Shown one piece after another: positions 33,717-43,905 of a stretch of 64,000 bases of DNA. The stretch covers positions 8,085,907-8,149,906 of the forward strand of contig JAXIVH010000010.1 in the NCBI GenBank assembly GCA_036785325.1, in the 5' to 3' direction. A model generated the notes under the pieces. It saw nothing but the letters and a program-made list of their open reading frames with translations. It had not been told where the DNA came from and did no database searches. The translations under genes and the position numbers were made by a program. Within the stretch, counting starts at the first letter, position 1. Every line of letters begins with the position of its first letter. Origin of the DNA: Urophycis tenuis (taxonomy: Eukaryota; Chordata; Actinopteri; Gadiformes; Phycidae).

Positions 33717-34906
33717 TTGCGCAAAACTCGGATGAAAAATGAAAGCTACTCAAAGTCTCTCGACCACCGGCTCAAAGACTTTTAAAAATGGCGGGGTTGG
33801 AGACCGGAAAAGCGATCTCCAGCGGATGTGGTCTGCGGACCAATCACAGCCAATGCCAACGCGTTGGCTTTGCGTTGGGACGGCGTCGACTCGACGCGCG
33901 TCTAGGATTTGGGGAGGTGCGCGTCGAGGACGTAAAGGGTCCGCAAAGGGTCCGCCGTGGGTCCGCCGTCCCAACGCGTCGCGTCGACGCGGAAGTATAA
34001 ACGAAGCATAACTAGGCCTTAACAACAACGTCACCTGTGACTCCTGCATGACCCCCCTCAGACTGGAGTGAAGGCAGTGGATCCACTTGGGCCAGCCTGG
34101 CCAGTCTTACTGACCACGGCATAATGCCACAATTTATGCAGGCTTCCTCGGTGATGGCCTCCCGCAGGTGAGCCACACCAAGACAGGACACACACTGGTC
34201 ATGTCCATCGTCAGGCTCCAGGGGTGCCATGCAACTGCCACAGGCATGCTCCATCCGGGTCCAAGTGGAGGGGTAACCAAAAGAAGATACAAAAAAAGAC
34301 ACAAAGAGTGACGCCACCGGGACGGAAACGTCAACACTTTGAAACAGAAAGCCAAGTTGGGAGAGGGGGCAGGTGCGCAACCTTCACCAACAAGATTAAC
34401 TTTTTTTTTTTTTTTTTTTAAACTCTCTGAACTCTGCCTATGGGAAAGACAAAAAACAAAAACAAACACCCAGTTTATTATTATTCATAGCGGCCGTGTG
34501 CAATGCTGGAAGGTGAGGGGCGGGACGCCACCAAACCAGCCAACTGTCCAGAGCAGGTAACAACATACAACGTGCAAATCGCTGGCAACAGCCTCTGGGA
34601 GGACGAGCGTCAGCCCGTTACTCCCGCCACGGAGGCACGAGACTGCACAAAGCCAGCAGTACGCCAGTAACAACCGTACCAGGCCATTTAAATGGCCATG
34701 CTTTACTCACGTACACCTCGATGCACGGTCACGAGAAGAATGAAGGAGCCGATTTCCTGCTGACACCGGAAGATATAGCCTCCCGGGGGTCATGCAGGAG
34801 TCACAGGTGACGTTGTTGTTATTCGTACTCGACATGCGCTAGCGCGGGCGGAGTTATCCAGTGCTTAAAGCACCACCTCTGGCGGTCAGTAGGGACGAAA
34901 TAGAAC

Positions 34907-35790
34907 AGCAAAGCCCCTATGTGCAACATACTGTAAAACCAATGAATCTGCCACAAATGAATTTATGGAGGTTATAAACATTTAAAAACAGGATATTGAA
35001 AACTACGCCGAGCTACAGGAATACATGTGTTATCTTAATTATGAGTATTAAGGTAAAAAAGTTTCTTAAACTTTCTTTTTTATGTAGCCCAAGGCAAATA
35101 CTCTCCCCAAAGATGAGTTGATGACTGACTCGAAAGAGAGGACTAGAGATGAGCTGCATAAGCCAGGTAGGTAATGGTCTGTTTGTTCTGTGTAAAACCT
35201 ACAGTACTTGATAAACTATCTTAATGTAAACATTCTGAATCCTATATGAATATGTTGTGCTTCTACTGGAGGTTCTGAAGATATTGAAAGTCAGCTGTAG
35301 CAGCCTCGGATCAGGTAATGGCCTCATGTTTTCTGGTGTTTTATTGGTTATATTCAAATAAACATTATACTGAAGTGATGTATGTACTGTATTTCTAATG
35401 TTTATCAAGGATCAGTCTCCAAAGTGGAGTTTCTGGAAGAAAAGATTATCTGGCAGAAAAGGATTATCAAGGACGTTGAAGAAGAGCGAGATTTTTTGCG
35501 TGCTCAAATCCAGGGGGGGAAGAAGAAAAGAATTGACCTGAGTCTTTGCATTTATGTTTGTTAAGATGAATGTATGGCGTGACTGTTTACAGTTTACAAT
35601 AAATGTACTTGTACTAACTGACTGTCTACTAACTGCTAGTTTTATGCTATAATGACGTAACTAAATGTGAAGAGTCTGCAACTTTAGTATAGGGAACAAA
35701 TGAGGGTTAATAAGGATCCAACTACTTGTGAATTAAACATGAACAAGACCCCACTTTAGAATAGGAAACATATTTTGAGTTAAAAATTAT
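34907..35790. other. Interior of the long-TIR element
   Basis: Apart from the exon-like pieces at 35088-35564 nothing is recognised. Confidence 0.5.
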
Positions 35791-36240
35791 TAATATATAG
35801 TTATTAGGGTAATATTACCACTTGTAGTTTTGCATTGCATTCCACAGGAATAGACTATACTAATTCAGAGTGATGAAGGAATAATTACTATTCTTGTGCT
35901 ACTGCCCCTTTACAAGGCCCCAATAACCCACTGGTTATTCACATCATTATTCAGAAACAACAATGCATTAATTTACAGTTAATAAGCAATAATTAGTAGG
36001 TAATGTCAGGAAAAAGCTTAATTCATGGTGTAATAGAGGTAGAATAAGGCTATGTAGAATAAGGTGTTAATAAGTGCTTAATAAATACTAATAAAGGGCT
36101 AGTATGCTACTTATATGCATATTAGTAAGCATCATGTTAATGACGAATATGTGTACCTTAATATAAAGTGTTACCATAATTTATTACAACTTGCAGCTAG
36201 GCAACACTTTAAACCAGACCTCTGTTCTCGTCCTCCTCAG

Positions 36241-37028
36241 AACCTGAGTAGCCACACGGCCTCAACACTTTTCCAGCTCCAGAACAGCATCCACACGGCC
36301 TTCGCCCAGAAGGGGCCCCTCCCTCCGTACCACAACCACACCTTCTGCAACCACCTGGGCCTGAAGCCCACCCCGGACGAGGTCCTGGAGGATCGCTACC
36401 TCCTCAACTCCATCGCCTGGCCCCAGCCAACCCCCCGCCTCGCCCCGGTGCCCCTACGCCAGACTAGCGACCCTGTGCACAGCCTGTTCACCATCCTGCC
36501 CTCCAACGGCCGGAGAGAGTGGCACGTGGGGGACCAGCTGGAGGCCCTGGTCCAGATGTACGACTTCCAGGGCCGGCCCAAGTGCTACGGCGGGGACTTC
36601 CTGGTGGCCCGGCTGCACTCCCCAGACCTGGGGGCCGGGGTGGCGGGCCGGGTGGTGGATCATCTCAACGGCTCCTACTCGGCTCTGTTCCCGCTGCTGT
36701 GGGTGGGCATGGCGCAGGTGGAGGTCACCATGGTGCACTCCAGCGAGGCGGTGGCCGTGCTGCAGCGGCTCCAGGAGCAGCGGGCCGACCGGATCTTCTT
36801 CAAGAGTCTGTTCCGCTCGGGCTTCCTGTCCGAGACCACCATGTGCAACATGTGCCTGCCGCCCAGTCAGCCGCAGAAGCCGCTTTGCAACTACACGGAC
36901 CTCAGGACCGGGGAGCCCTGGTACTGCCTGAAGCCCAAGCACCTGGGCTGTGACACCAGGGTCAACCATGCCAAGGGAGGCTTCCAGAAGCAGCTCATCA
37001 CCAGCAAAGACGCGCAGCTCTTTCAGAG
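36241..37028 (+). CDS. NXPE3-like gene, exon 2 (neurexophilin-like domain)
   Basis: The exon follows a tcctcctcag acceptor in phase 0 and ends at an ag/gtgtgg donor within a Ser codon. Its 262 codons encode a stalk (LFQLQNSIHTAFAQKGPLPP), an NHTF glycosylation site, and the neurexophilin-like Ig fold: VGDQLEALVQMYDFQGRPK, YGGDFLVARLHSPDLGAGVA, VTMVHSSEAVAVLQRLQEQ and FFKSLFRSGFLSETTMCNMC. It ends with a Cys-rich LCNYTDLRTGEPWYCLKPK and FQKQLITSKDAQLFQ. The match to NXPE family members, especially NXPE3, is strong by pattern. GC-rich codon use contrasts with the surrounding AT-rich transposons. Confidence 0.85.
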
Positions 37029-37126
37029 GTGTGGGGCTGTACAGTGATTTTTTGGGCGTTCCTGTCATTCATACCTTTTTGTAAATGTCTTTTCATCCTT
37101 CGTCTCGTCTGTTGTATTACTCATAG

Positions 37127-37197
37127 CGGTGTGAACATCAAAGTCATGATCCATGCGTCAGGCCCTGATCGGACCACCGTGCTTCCAAAGGAGAAAG
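37127..37197 (+). CDS. NXPE3-like gene, exon 3
   Basis: This 71-nt exon lies between a ttactcatag acceptor and a gtacac donor. It completes a Ser codon and encodes GVNIKVMIHASGPDRTTVLP, the short conserved link between the neurexophilin-like and PC-esterase domains of NXPE proteins. Phases fit both neighbours. Confidence 0.8.
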
Positions 37198-37286
37198 GTA
37201 CACAAGCATTGTGGCGGAGGGTGTTGACTTTAACGCCCGCTCGCATGCATTTTATCGTGTGACCTTTGTGTCCTGTTGTGTCCCAG

Positions 37287-37988
37287 AAGAACCAGATTTG
37301 GAAAACAGCAGCATCAAACCAGAGCCAGTCAAGTACACCCCGTCTGGTTATTACTACCAAGAATCCTGGAGGTCCATGGTCGGAACTCCTGGCCGCCATT
37401 TCAAGGACCCCTCCCCCAGACATGAAGGAGTTCAACCTGCACAGCCCAAAGAACACGGGGCCCTTGATGCTGGTGAACAGCAAACACAACATCCTGCTGA
37501 AGTACCGCTGCCACGGCCCGCCCATACAATTCTCCACCGTCAGCACCAGTGAGCTGCGCTACGTGGCCAATGAGCTGGACGGCCTGCCAGGGGGCCCCAA
37601 CACCGTGGTGGTCCTCAGCATCTGGGCCCACTTCAGCACCTTCCCCGTGGAGGTGTACGTGCGGCGCATGCGACACATTCGTCGGGCGCTGGTGCGGCTG
37701 CTGGACCGGGGCCCCGGCACCCTGGTGGTGATCCGCACGGCCAACCTGCGGGCCCAGAACCAGGAGGTGAGCCTGTACTACAGCGACTGGTTCTCGCTGC
37801 AGCTCGACAGGGTGCTCCGGCCCATGTTCATTGGCCTGGGGGTTGTGTTTGTGGACGCCTGGGAGATGACCCTGGCCCATCATCTCCCCCACAATGTGCA
37901 CCCGCCTCGGGCCATCATCAAGAACATGATTGATCTCATCCTGTCTCATGTTTGCCCCGCCAAGAATGAGAACAGTGGGCAGCAGTAG
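37287..37988 (+). pseudogene. NXPE3-like gene, last exon(s), PC-esterase domain with an internal gap
   Basis: After a tgtcccag acceptor the frame gives EPDLENSSIKPEPVKY and SGYYYQESWRS (to about 37373). The following sequence is in another frame: WSELLAAISRTPPPDMKEFN, ILLKYRCHGPPIQFSTVS, VVVLSIWAHFSTFPVEVY, VIRTANLRAQNQEVSLYYSD, LGVVFVDAWEMTLAHHLPHN. The C-terminal Asp/His of the esterase (DAWEMT...H) are present. The roughly 25-35-residue stretch expected between the two frames, which in NXPE proteins carries the GDS nucleophile motif, is absent, with no intron to hold it. Either the gene is broken here or the assembly lost about 100 bp. The stop TAG (37986) lies inside a SINE. Confidence 0.7.
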
Positions 37989-38140
37989 CTCAGTGGGTAG
38001 AGCGGATGGACAGAGCGGGTCGTTCACTAACCGTAGAGATGGCGGTTCGATCCCCCTTCTCCAACTGTCCATATGTCGAACCCCACAAATGTACTGATTG
38101 TAAGTCGCTTTGGACAAAAACGTCTGCTAAACGCCCCCTT
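37978..38140 (+). mobile_element. tRNA-derived SINE
   Basis: gggcagcagtagctcagtgg contains a pol III A box (tagctcagtgggtag, 37986-38000), and ggttcgatccc at 38044-38054 is a B box. The tail, ttgtaagtcgctttggac through aacgtctgctaaacgcc, is the conserved 3' end of many fish SINEs. It overlaps the NXPE stop codon. Confidence 0.8.
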
Positions 38141-38584
38141 TATTAAGAAGGGCTAGGGGCAAAGTGCTTGGAACGTTTGTTCACCTGTCCTGATTCTCTT
38201 GCCATGAACATGGTAACTTTCACCATTTAGCAGATGCCTTTCTGCAAAGCACCTTGCAGTGGATTTGGATACATGTGATTAAGGGAGGATGCCTCCGGGT
38301 AGGAAGTAAAACCCAGTGTGTGTATCGATGCCCCAGCCACTCCAAACCAAGCCAAACCAAGCATCATTTGGTCTTTTCTCGTAAGCTCAGGTTGTTTGGT
38401 CAGCATTTAAAGTGGTAACATTGTTCCTTTAGTTTACATTTCAGATTATGTTTAAAATTGAATGTTAGTCTGAAACTGTATGATGACCAAGGCAATCCGA
38501 GTTATTTTGTATTTCTTTATTCAGAAGGTTATAACAGCAATTCAACAATTTTGTGAAAGAACTATTCAGTGACATTTACGTCTC
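38141..38584. other. NXPE3-like 3' flank, no gene
   Basis: Probable 3' UTR or flank. A small segment (catttagcagatgcctttct, 38223) resembles a second SINE tail in inverted relation to the first. Nothing else is seen. Confidence 0.4.
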
Positions 38585-39590
38585 TGTCACGCCAACGCCT
38601 CCCCCTCTACCTCGATCAGCGTCGCCTGGCTGTTGATCACCGGTCCCGGCACTACAACCCCCAGAATCCCCGGTGATCATTAGCAGCCACCTGTGTCGAA
38701 TTCCCAATGTGTCTCACCTGTGTCTTGTTTGTTTCCCTACTTAACCTCGTGTCTCTTGTCTCCCCTTTGTGAGTGGTTGCGTGTATTTGGATTTGTGTTG
38801 TATGTGTATTGGTATATGGTAGATGGACGTACTTGTCTCCTGTCTACTTGATAGATGCACACACCTCGCTGTGTGCGCCTGTGCCGGTTTCGTCCGGCAC
38901 CTTAATTAAACTCTGTTACACCGTTTACGCTGCTTGGTCTCGCTCTTGTCTCCGCTCAACCCTGTAAGTGTCACAGAACCACTCACCCTGATGGAGACAG
39001 CGGACCAGGCAGCGGAGGAGCCCACGCTTGCCTCCGTGCACAAGCGGCTCCCTACCGACGAGGTATGGGAGCAGCGGATGGCGAGCACGGAGGCACTGCA
39101 CCGTGAGCTTCTCCGGTGCTTGCCGGCGACGAGTGGCACCGCCTCCGACGCCGCGATTGGAGGAGTCCCAGCCCCAGCAGAGGCAGCCCGGTCTTCGCCC
39201 TTCTCGGTGCGCCTCCCGGAGATCTACACGGGAGGAGCAGCGGCGTGCGCGGGCTTTGTGCTGCAGGTGGGGCTTTATTTCACCCATCACCCCTCCGCCT
39301 CCGATAAGGAGAGGATCGCCACCATCATTTCGCTCCTGGGGGGAAGAGCCCGGGAGTGGGCGGTGGCGGTCTGAAACAGGGGGGGTGGTGCCCTCGCGTC
39401 CTATGCGGATTTCATCCGCACATTCCGGGCGGTATTCGATCATCCGCCCGATGGACGCGAGGGAGGGGAGCGATTGTACCGCCTGCAGCAGGGCTCACGC
39501 CCCGTGGCGGACTATGCGGTGGAGTTCCGGACGCTGGCCGCCGCCAGTGGATGGAATGACGCCGCGCTCCTCACCGCCTTCCGGCAGGGA

Positions 39591-39793
39591 GCCAAACGGG
39601 CCACCAAGCCTCAGAACGGGCCAGCTGAGGCCAACCCGTTCTGTGGAACCCGTTTGGCACTGGGGGGACCTCGGTCAGCCAGACGGGCCACCAAGCCTCA
39701 GAACGGGCCTGCTGAGGCCAACCCGTTCTGGGGAACCCGTTTGGCACTGGGGGGACCTCGGTCAGCCAGACGGGCCACCAAGCCTGCGGCTCC
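39591..39793. repeat. 87-bp tandem repeat, 2.3 units
   Basis: Units begin at 39591, 39678 and 39765 (gccaaacgggccaccaagcc and variants); the third breaks off after about 21 bp. The period of 29 codons keeps all frames. Confidence 0.9.
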
Positions 39794-39810
39794 GCGGTCC
39801 AGCCAGGCCG

Positions 39811-40180
39811 CCGCTGGGCCGCAGCGGCCTCCTGTCTCCGACGCTGGACCGCCCTCCTGTCCCCGCTGGGCCGCAGCGGCCTCCTGTCTCCGCCGCTGGG
39901 CCGCAGCGGCCTCCTGTCTCCGCCGCTGGGCCGCAGCGCCCTCCTGCTGCCGCTGGGCCGCAGCGGCTTCCTGTCTCCGCCGCTGGGCCGCAGCGCCCTC
40001 CTGTCCCCGCTGGGCCGCAGCGGCCTCCTGTCTCCGCCGCTGGGCCGCAGCGGCCTCCTGTCTCCGCCGCTGGGCCGCAGCGGCCTCCTGTCTCCGCCGC
40101 TGGGCCGCAGCGGCTTCCTGTCTCCGCCGCTGGGCCGCAGCGCCCTCCTGTCCCCGCTGGGCCGCAGCTGTCCCCAGTTG
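39811..40180. repeat. Minisatellite of about 30 bp in gag
   Basis: About a dozen imperfect units of 27-30 bp of the type gccgctgggccgcagcggcc + tcctgtctcc run through the block. All unit lengths are multiples of three. Confidence 0.9.
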
Positions 40181-40233
40181 GGGACGTCCGGCCGACGCCC
40201 GCTCCACGCACGCAGGTGGCCGTCCGTCCGACG

Positions 40234-40350
40234 CCGCCCCCTGAGTCTGCAGCCGCTCCGGAGACTCCGCCCCCTGAGTCTGCAGCCGCTCCGGAGACTC
40301 CGCCCCCTGAGTCTGCAGCCGCTCCAGAGACTCCGCCCCCTGAGTCTGCA
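40234..40350. repeat. 33-bp tandem repeat
   Basis: Three full units and one partial unit of gccccctgagtctgcagccg + ctccggagactcc start at 40234, 40267, 40300 and 40333. Confidence 0.9.
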
Positions 40351-40837
40351 GCCTCAGCCTCCCCTGAGGCCCTTGTCCCAGCGGCAGTTCAGGAGTGTGT
40401 CCGTCTCCCCTTTGTGAGTTGTTGGATTTGTGATGTATGGTTGTATGTGCGTGTGTATTGTATGTGTGTATTTGTATATCGTAGATGGACGTACTTTGTC
40501 TCCTGTCTACTTGATAGACGCACACACCTCGCTGTGTGCGGTTCCACTGTATACGTTGCTTGGTCTCGCGCTTGTCTCCGCTCAACCCCGTAAGTGTCAC
40601 ACACAGTAGCCTCTCTCTTGCTCCCTCGCTCTCTCTGTCAGGGCTAGTTAGCTTTGGATTTGATTTCTTCATAGTTTTGTCCCTCAGGTTTTGGGTCCTT
40701 TTGGTTTGATGTTTGTACTTCTGTTCACGCAGCACAGCGTGTTCCACTCAACCATGCACCACACCCGCCACTGACTATACAGACTTCAGGTTACGTTCTT
40801 ATATTGGTTTTGATTGGTTTATTCATAAATATGTCAG

Positions 40838-41006
40838 TGACATCATGATATGCAAATTTGTTTAAATTCATACCGACATATTTACCATGACCAAAATGTT
40901 ACTTTATTTTTTATTCTTTTCTTATTTATGGCAGGTCATATCGTCATCACAATATTGAACAGTGTGATCACACATCGCACATTTTGCTGATATCTTGCAG
41001 GCCTAG
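40838..41006. repeat. Fragment of the TAGGCCTGCACGAT hAT MITE, third copy
   Basis: It matches 12765-12932 and 19229-19400, ending gctgatatcttgcaggccta. It shares its following sequence, gttggtttattcataaatat, with the copy at 19400, so these two belong to one larger duplicated unit. Confidence 0.75.
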
Positions 41007-42065
41007 TTGGTTTATTCATAAATATAGCTTTAACTAGCTTTGACTTGACTGATGCGAGTTAATTGATTTTTAAATGCGCTGGAAAATACCCTTTTGTACA
41101 CAATTGAGGTGATGCAATGCCCAGTAGTGCGTACGTGTGTTTCTGTATACTATTTCTCCAGCCATGGTCACGTGGTGTCATAAATGATGGTATTATGAGA
41201 GGTATTTATTGAAGTCGGACTAAGTAGCACATTGCTGAAGATCTAGGTCTGAAATGAACGGCCCGCCACTGATATCCTCCTCATGTACCTTCTGCCGCAT
41301 TCATTCTCACACGAGGCTTAATTATTTATTCCAATAAATGGTCCCTGCCCTGGAGGCTTGTTGGCAGACGAGATATGATGATATGAAGTCTGATGACATG
41401 CTTTAAGTGCAGCTACTGTTAAATTGAGAAGGCCTAAACAGGTTCAACGGCATAGTTCATCTGCAAAAATTTCTGACTCACTGCTCATGATGTTGAGTGT
41501 TAAATAAATGTTGAACGCTCTAAGTCATTCTGGTTGTGATTTCTGTAAGATGTATATTCTAAAAATAAGGACAGGCTTAAGGTTTTAGTTTTAAGATGAA
41601 GTAAACCTTGTTTCAAGATAAACCTGCTTGGATTAAGACAGAGCTTAGTCATTCTTCACTAATACTATAGTATTTTTCTCTAAATTTAATATTTTTCTTA
41701 ACTAATCTTCAGCTCAATTTGCTAAAAGTAAGAACGATTTTGTTTGTAATTGCTTACATTTAGTATATTTCACTTATTTCTAAGCTGTTCATCTTGAAAC
41801 CAGCATTTACTGCTTAAATTTAGTATATTTCACTTAATTCTAAGCTGTTAAAAGTTACTTTTTAAATAATCTCATCTTAAAACCAGCATGTTTGGCTTAT
41901 TTTAAGCCTTCCAAACACCTCTGTAGACATGCTTATTTTTAGATTTAACAATCTTAATTTAAGAAATCTTGTCAAGTCAAATTATTTTGCTGCATGGACA
42001 TATAATTTCACTTGTTTTGAGTACATTTTCCCTCAGATTTAGTGTTTTTATCTTGTTTTTAGACC
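41007..42065. other. AT-rich spacer with a short tandem duplication, no gene
   Basis: A 60-bp period duplication covers atttagtatatttcactta (41757 and 41817). No coding sequence or TIR is recognised. Confidence 0.5.
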
Positions 42066-43060
42066 CCCCTTTTTTGCAGTGTGTATATTGCTCTCATAGT
42101 CACACACTGGAGCAGTGTCCACAATTGGAGGAGAAGACACACAGGGACAAGATTAACTTTCTGAAGGAGAAAGGGGTCTGTCTCGGCTGCCTTCGCATTG
42201 GGCATTTTAGCAAGGACTGCGACAAGCGCTTGACTTGCAAGGTGTGCAGCCAAAACCATCTTAGCGTTCTTCACATCAACCAAAGAGAGAGAGCAGTCAA
42301 CACCGACCCAAAACGGCCAAAGGAACCATCGGTGAGTAGCGCACTTGTCTCTCTGCAAACGTGTGGTCATACAGGAGCCGGGAACAGTGATGGGATTCTA
42401 TCCATCCTACCGGTACAAGTGAAGTCCAACAAGTGAGACAAAGTCATACAAACGTATGCATTTCTAGATTCAGGTAGTACAGCCACGTTTTGTTCAGCAA
42501 ATCTGACGAGGAAGCTAAATATTAATGGAAGGAAAGTCCAAATCAGCTTACGAACCATGGGCTCAAAAGCATCAGTTTCCAGCTACATGTTGACAGGTTT
42601 GGAGATTTCAAGTCTCACTGGGAAACAGTTCTATGATTCACCAGAGGTCTAAGAGGATGCCCGTGAGCGCTGATAACATCATCAAAGAAGAGGATTTGGC
42701 TAAGTGGCCGTACCTAGATGATGTTGATGTTCCCTACATTCAAGCTGTTTATAGCTACCAACGCCTCCTAATTGCTTGAACCTTGGGAAGTACAAATAGT
42801 TCATAGTCATGGAAACCGACCTTATGCCATTAGGACCCTATTGGGGTGGGTTATTAATGGTCCCCTTCAAGGATACAGTGATGACCATTGTGAGAGTGGC
42901 TACCCCGCTGCTACTGTTAACAGGAACTCCATAGAAAACCTGAAGGAGTTGCTGAATAATCAGTACAACCATGATTTTAATGAAAGGACCTATCCAGACA
43001 GGAAAGGACTGGTTGTTCAGCACGAGTGCAAACCAAGGCCAGCACAATTCTTACAATCAA
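42066..43060 (+). pseudogene. BEL/Pao gag-protease-RT linker fragment (copy 2)
   Basis: An open segment to 42436 encodes CVYCSHSHTLEQCPQLEEK, GCLRIGHFSKDCDKRLTCKV and CSQNHLSVLH, the Cys/His region of BEL/Pao gag, and then SSALVSLQTCGHTGAGNSDG before the protease. Past a stop the protease reads AFLDSGSTATF with DSG intact, better preserved than copy 1 at 20350. A break near 42750 is followed by the post-protease region PWEVQIVHSHGNRPYAIRTL and GWVINGPLQG (42772-43010). RT, RNase H and integrase are missing. Confidence 0.7.
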
Positions 43061-43227
43061 TCTTTACAACAGAGACATTTGAATATATTTTTTCACATTT
43101 CACAAAAGCATTTTTCAATGGACGTATCCTGAAATACACTGTAATAAACTTGTGGAATACACAAAACCATTGTAAGGCACAGCTAACAATAACAAGAACA
43201 ACTGACATGACAAAGTATATTCAGCTA

Positions 43228-43536
43228 CTACTCAATGAAAGATTTCCAATCAGCCATTGCTTTTTTATATGCACTATAGTGGCATCTTGATCGTGGATTG
43301 TGTCGCAAATTACCTCTGTTTGAATAACAGAGGAGTGTTGCAACACATTTAGGGTATGTTAAATGCAAAGTGTAGTAATATGCAATTAACACCAACATCC
43401 CTTCTGAGAAATCGTCCTGTGGGAGGGTGGTCACAGGTACATTACCAACAGCCACGATGGTGGTTGATCCATCAAAAAGCAGAACTGGGGAGGAGAGAAG
43501 ACGCTTCTTCAGGTACAGGGTGTGGTCTTCGCCTGA
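43228..43536 (-). pseudogene. SAMD3-like gene, last exon
   Basis: After a ctgttccag acceptor, the exon encodes SGEDHTLYLKKRLLSSPVLL, FDGSTTIVAVGNVPVTTLPQ and LIAYYYTLHLTYPKCVATLL, ending YKKAMADWKSFIE and a stop. This is the typical C-terminus of a large, uncharacterised teleost gene family annotated as SAMD3-like. Between CVATLL and YKK the family pattern continues only in another frame, implying two compensating indels. Phase fits the exon at 48772-48881; the intron between them holds a complete gypsy element. Confidence 0.6.
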
Positions 43537-43905
43537 CTGGAACAGAAAAAAAAGAACAATGCGTTGAGAGTGAGAAGACATAAAAATGTATTGAAAGTGT
43601 ATGATTATTTTTAAAATTAAATTATCAGGTTGCAACCAATGACTTGATCACTCTTAAATTTAAATTCACGTTTAAAAACTCATACTCATTATCAGATTGT
43701 AAGAAATAAACATGAATTACTTTACAATAGGGTAGGGGGGGAACATGTTAAACTGATGTAGGAATTTAGGATGGATTAATACCTGATACAAGCTGATGCA
43801 AGGTGGTATATTTTTAATGTTTCATCAGTGAATGAATGAATGAATGAATGAATGATATAAGTAAAGGTTTTGCAAAACATTTTTGTTATTTCTTTCTGTG
43901 AAAAC
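43537..43905. other. Intron of the SAMD3-like gene
   Basis: It contains a (tgaa)n stretch near 43828-43853; otherwise nothing is recognised. Confidence 0.5.

Larger units (their letters stand above)
32530..34019. mobile_element. PIF/Harbinger element, internally deleted
   Basis: Termini AGCCTGGTTTATGCTTCCGCG and, reversed, AGGCCTAGTTATGCTTC are imperfect inverted repeats, flanked by TAA (32527-32529 and 34020-34022), the 3-bp duplication of Harbinger elements. It carries the N-terminal part of a HARBI1-like transposase on plus and a MADF/Myb-like ORF on minus, the usual two-gene set of the superfamily. Confidence 0.75.
32441..34906 (-). mobile_element. DIRS-like candidate with inverted terminal repeats
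   Basis: Inverted repeats of about 85 bp lie at 32441-32529 and 34817-34906; both contain ccgcccgcgctagcgcatgt and the tgctttaagcactggataac block. On the minus strand (34012-34260) is a Cys-rich ORF1-like start: HACGSCMAPL, HDQCVSCLGVAHL and ACINCGIMPW. This C-x2-C series resembles the N-terminus of fish DIRS gag-like proteins. RT and tyrosine recombinase are absent. It contains the Harbinger element at 32530-34019. An alternative is an unrelated TIR element. Confidence 0.45.
31955..35564 (+). pseudogene. Transposon-borne CCDC106-like coiled-coil gene remnant
   Basis: Exon-like pieces on the plus strand between the long TIRs: ATG at 31955-31957 directly before a gtaagt donor; 35088-35166 (KANTLPKDELMTD, donor gtaggt); 35272-35314 with an in-frame TAG at 35298; and 35410-35564, encoding SKVEFLEEKIIWQKRIIKD and VEEERDFLRAQIQGGKKKR, a charged coiled coil. 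The last segment resembles CCDC106-like proteins that are multicopy in fish. Exon phases do not join cleanly, so this copy is decayed. Its role in the element is unknown. Confidence 0.5.
31328..36175. mobile_element. DNA transposon with 385-bp terminal inverted repeats
   Basis: The arms 31328-31712 and 35791-36175 are near-exact reverse complements, each beginning GGTAACACTTTATATTAAGG. They are flanked by the exact 8-bp duplication ataattta (31320-31327 and 36176-36183). Between them lie several short exon-like blocks of a coiled-coil protein and a nested DIRS-like element, itself holding a Harbinger. The superfamily is not certain; 8 bp is compatible with hAT or other groups. It sits just upstream of NXPE exon 2. 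Confidence 0.85.
38992..40380 (+). pseudogene. Gypsy-type gag with proline-rich tandem repeats
   Basis: The start METADQAAEEPTLASVH leads to a capsid-like region: SVRLPEIYTGGAAACAGFVL, FTHHPSASDKERIATIISLL and GGRAREWAVAV. A stop and frame change occur near 39374; the match continues at 39474 with YRLQQGSRPVADYAVEFRTL. Then come three blocks of tandem repeats (87, 30 and 33 bp), all multiples of three, encoding proline-rich peptides such as AAGPQRPPVS and PPPESAAAPET. No zinc knuckle or protease follows. Confidence 0.65.
38585..40601 (+). mobile_element. LTR retrotransposon remnant: 5' LTR, gag, partial 3' LTR
   Basis: A TGTCACG...AAGTGTCACA LTR (38585-38975) precedes a gag region. The 3' part of the same LTR recurs at 40396-40601: shared stretches include gtagatggacgtact, tctcctgtctacttgatag and cttgtctccgctcaacc. 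Pol and the first half of the 3' LTR are deleted. The LTRs are clearly diverged, so the element is old. Confidence 0.7.

Noticed and set aside
36454..37068. 204-codon minus-strand ORF
   Set aside because: Opposite-strand shadow of the GC-rich NXPE exon 2, which has splice sites and family motifs on plus.
37983..38056. Functional tRNA gene
   Set aside because: A and B boxes are present but no cloverleaf can be drawn with confidence, and the SINE tail follows; it is a tRNA-derived SINE.
37401..38117. 238-codon minus-strand ORF
   Set aside because: Shadow of the last NXPE exon; no recognisable domain.
39698..40747. 349-codon minus-strand ORF with RRRQEAAAAQ repeats
   Set aside because: It is the mirror frame of the in-frame tandem repeats of gag; no domain, and gag on plus explains the region.
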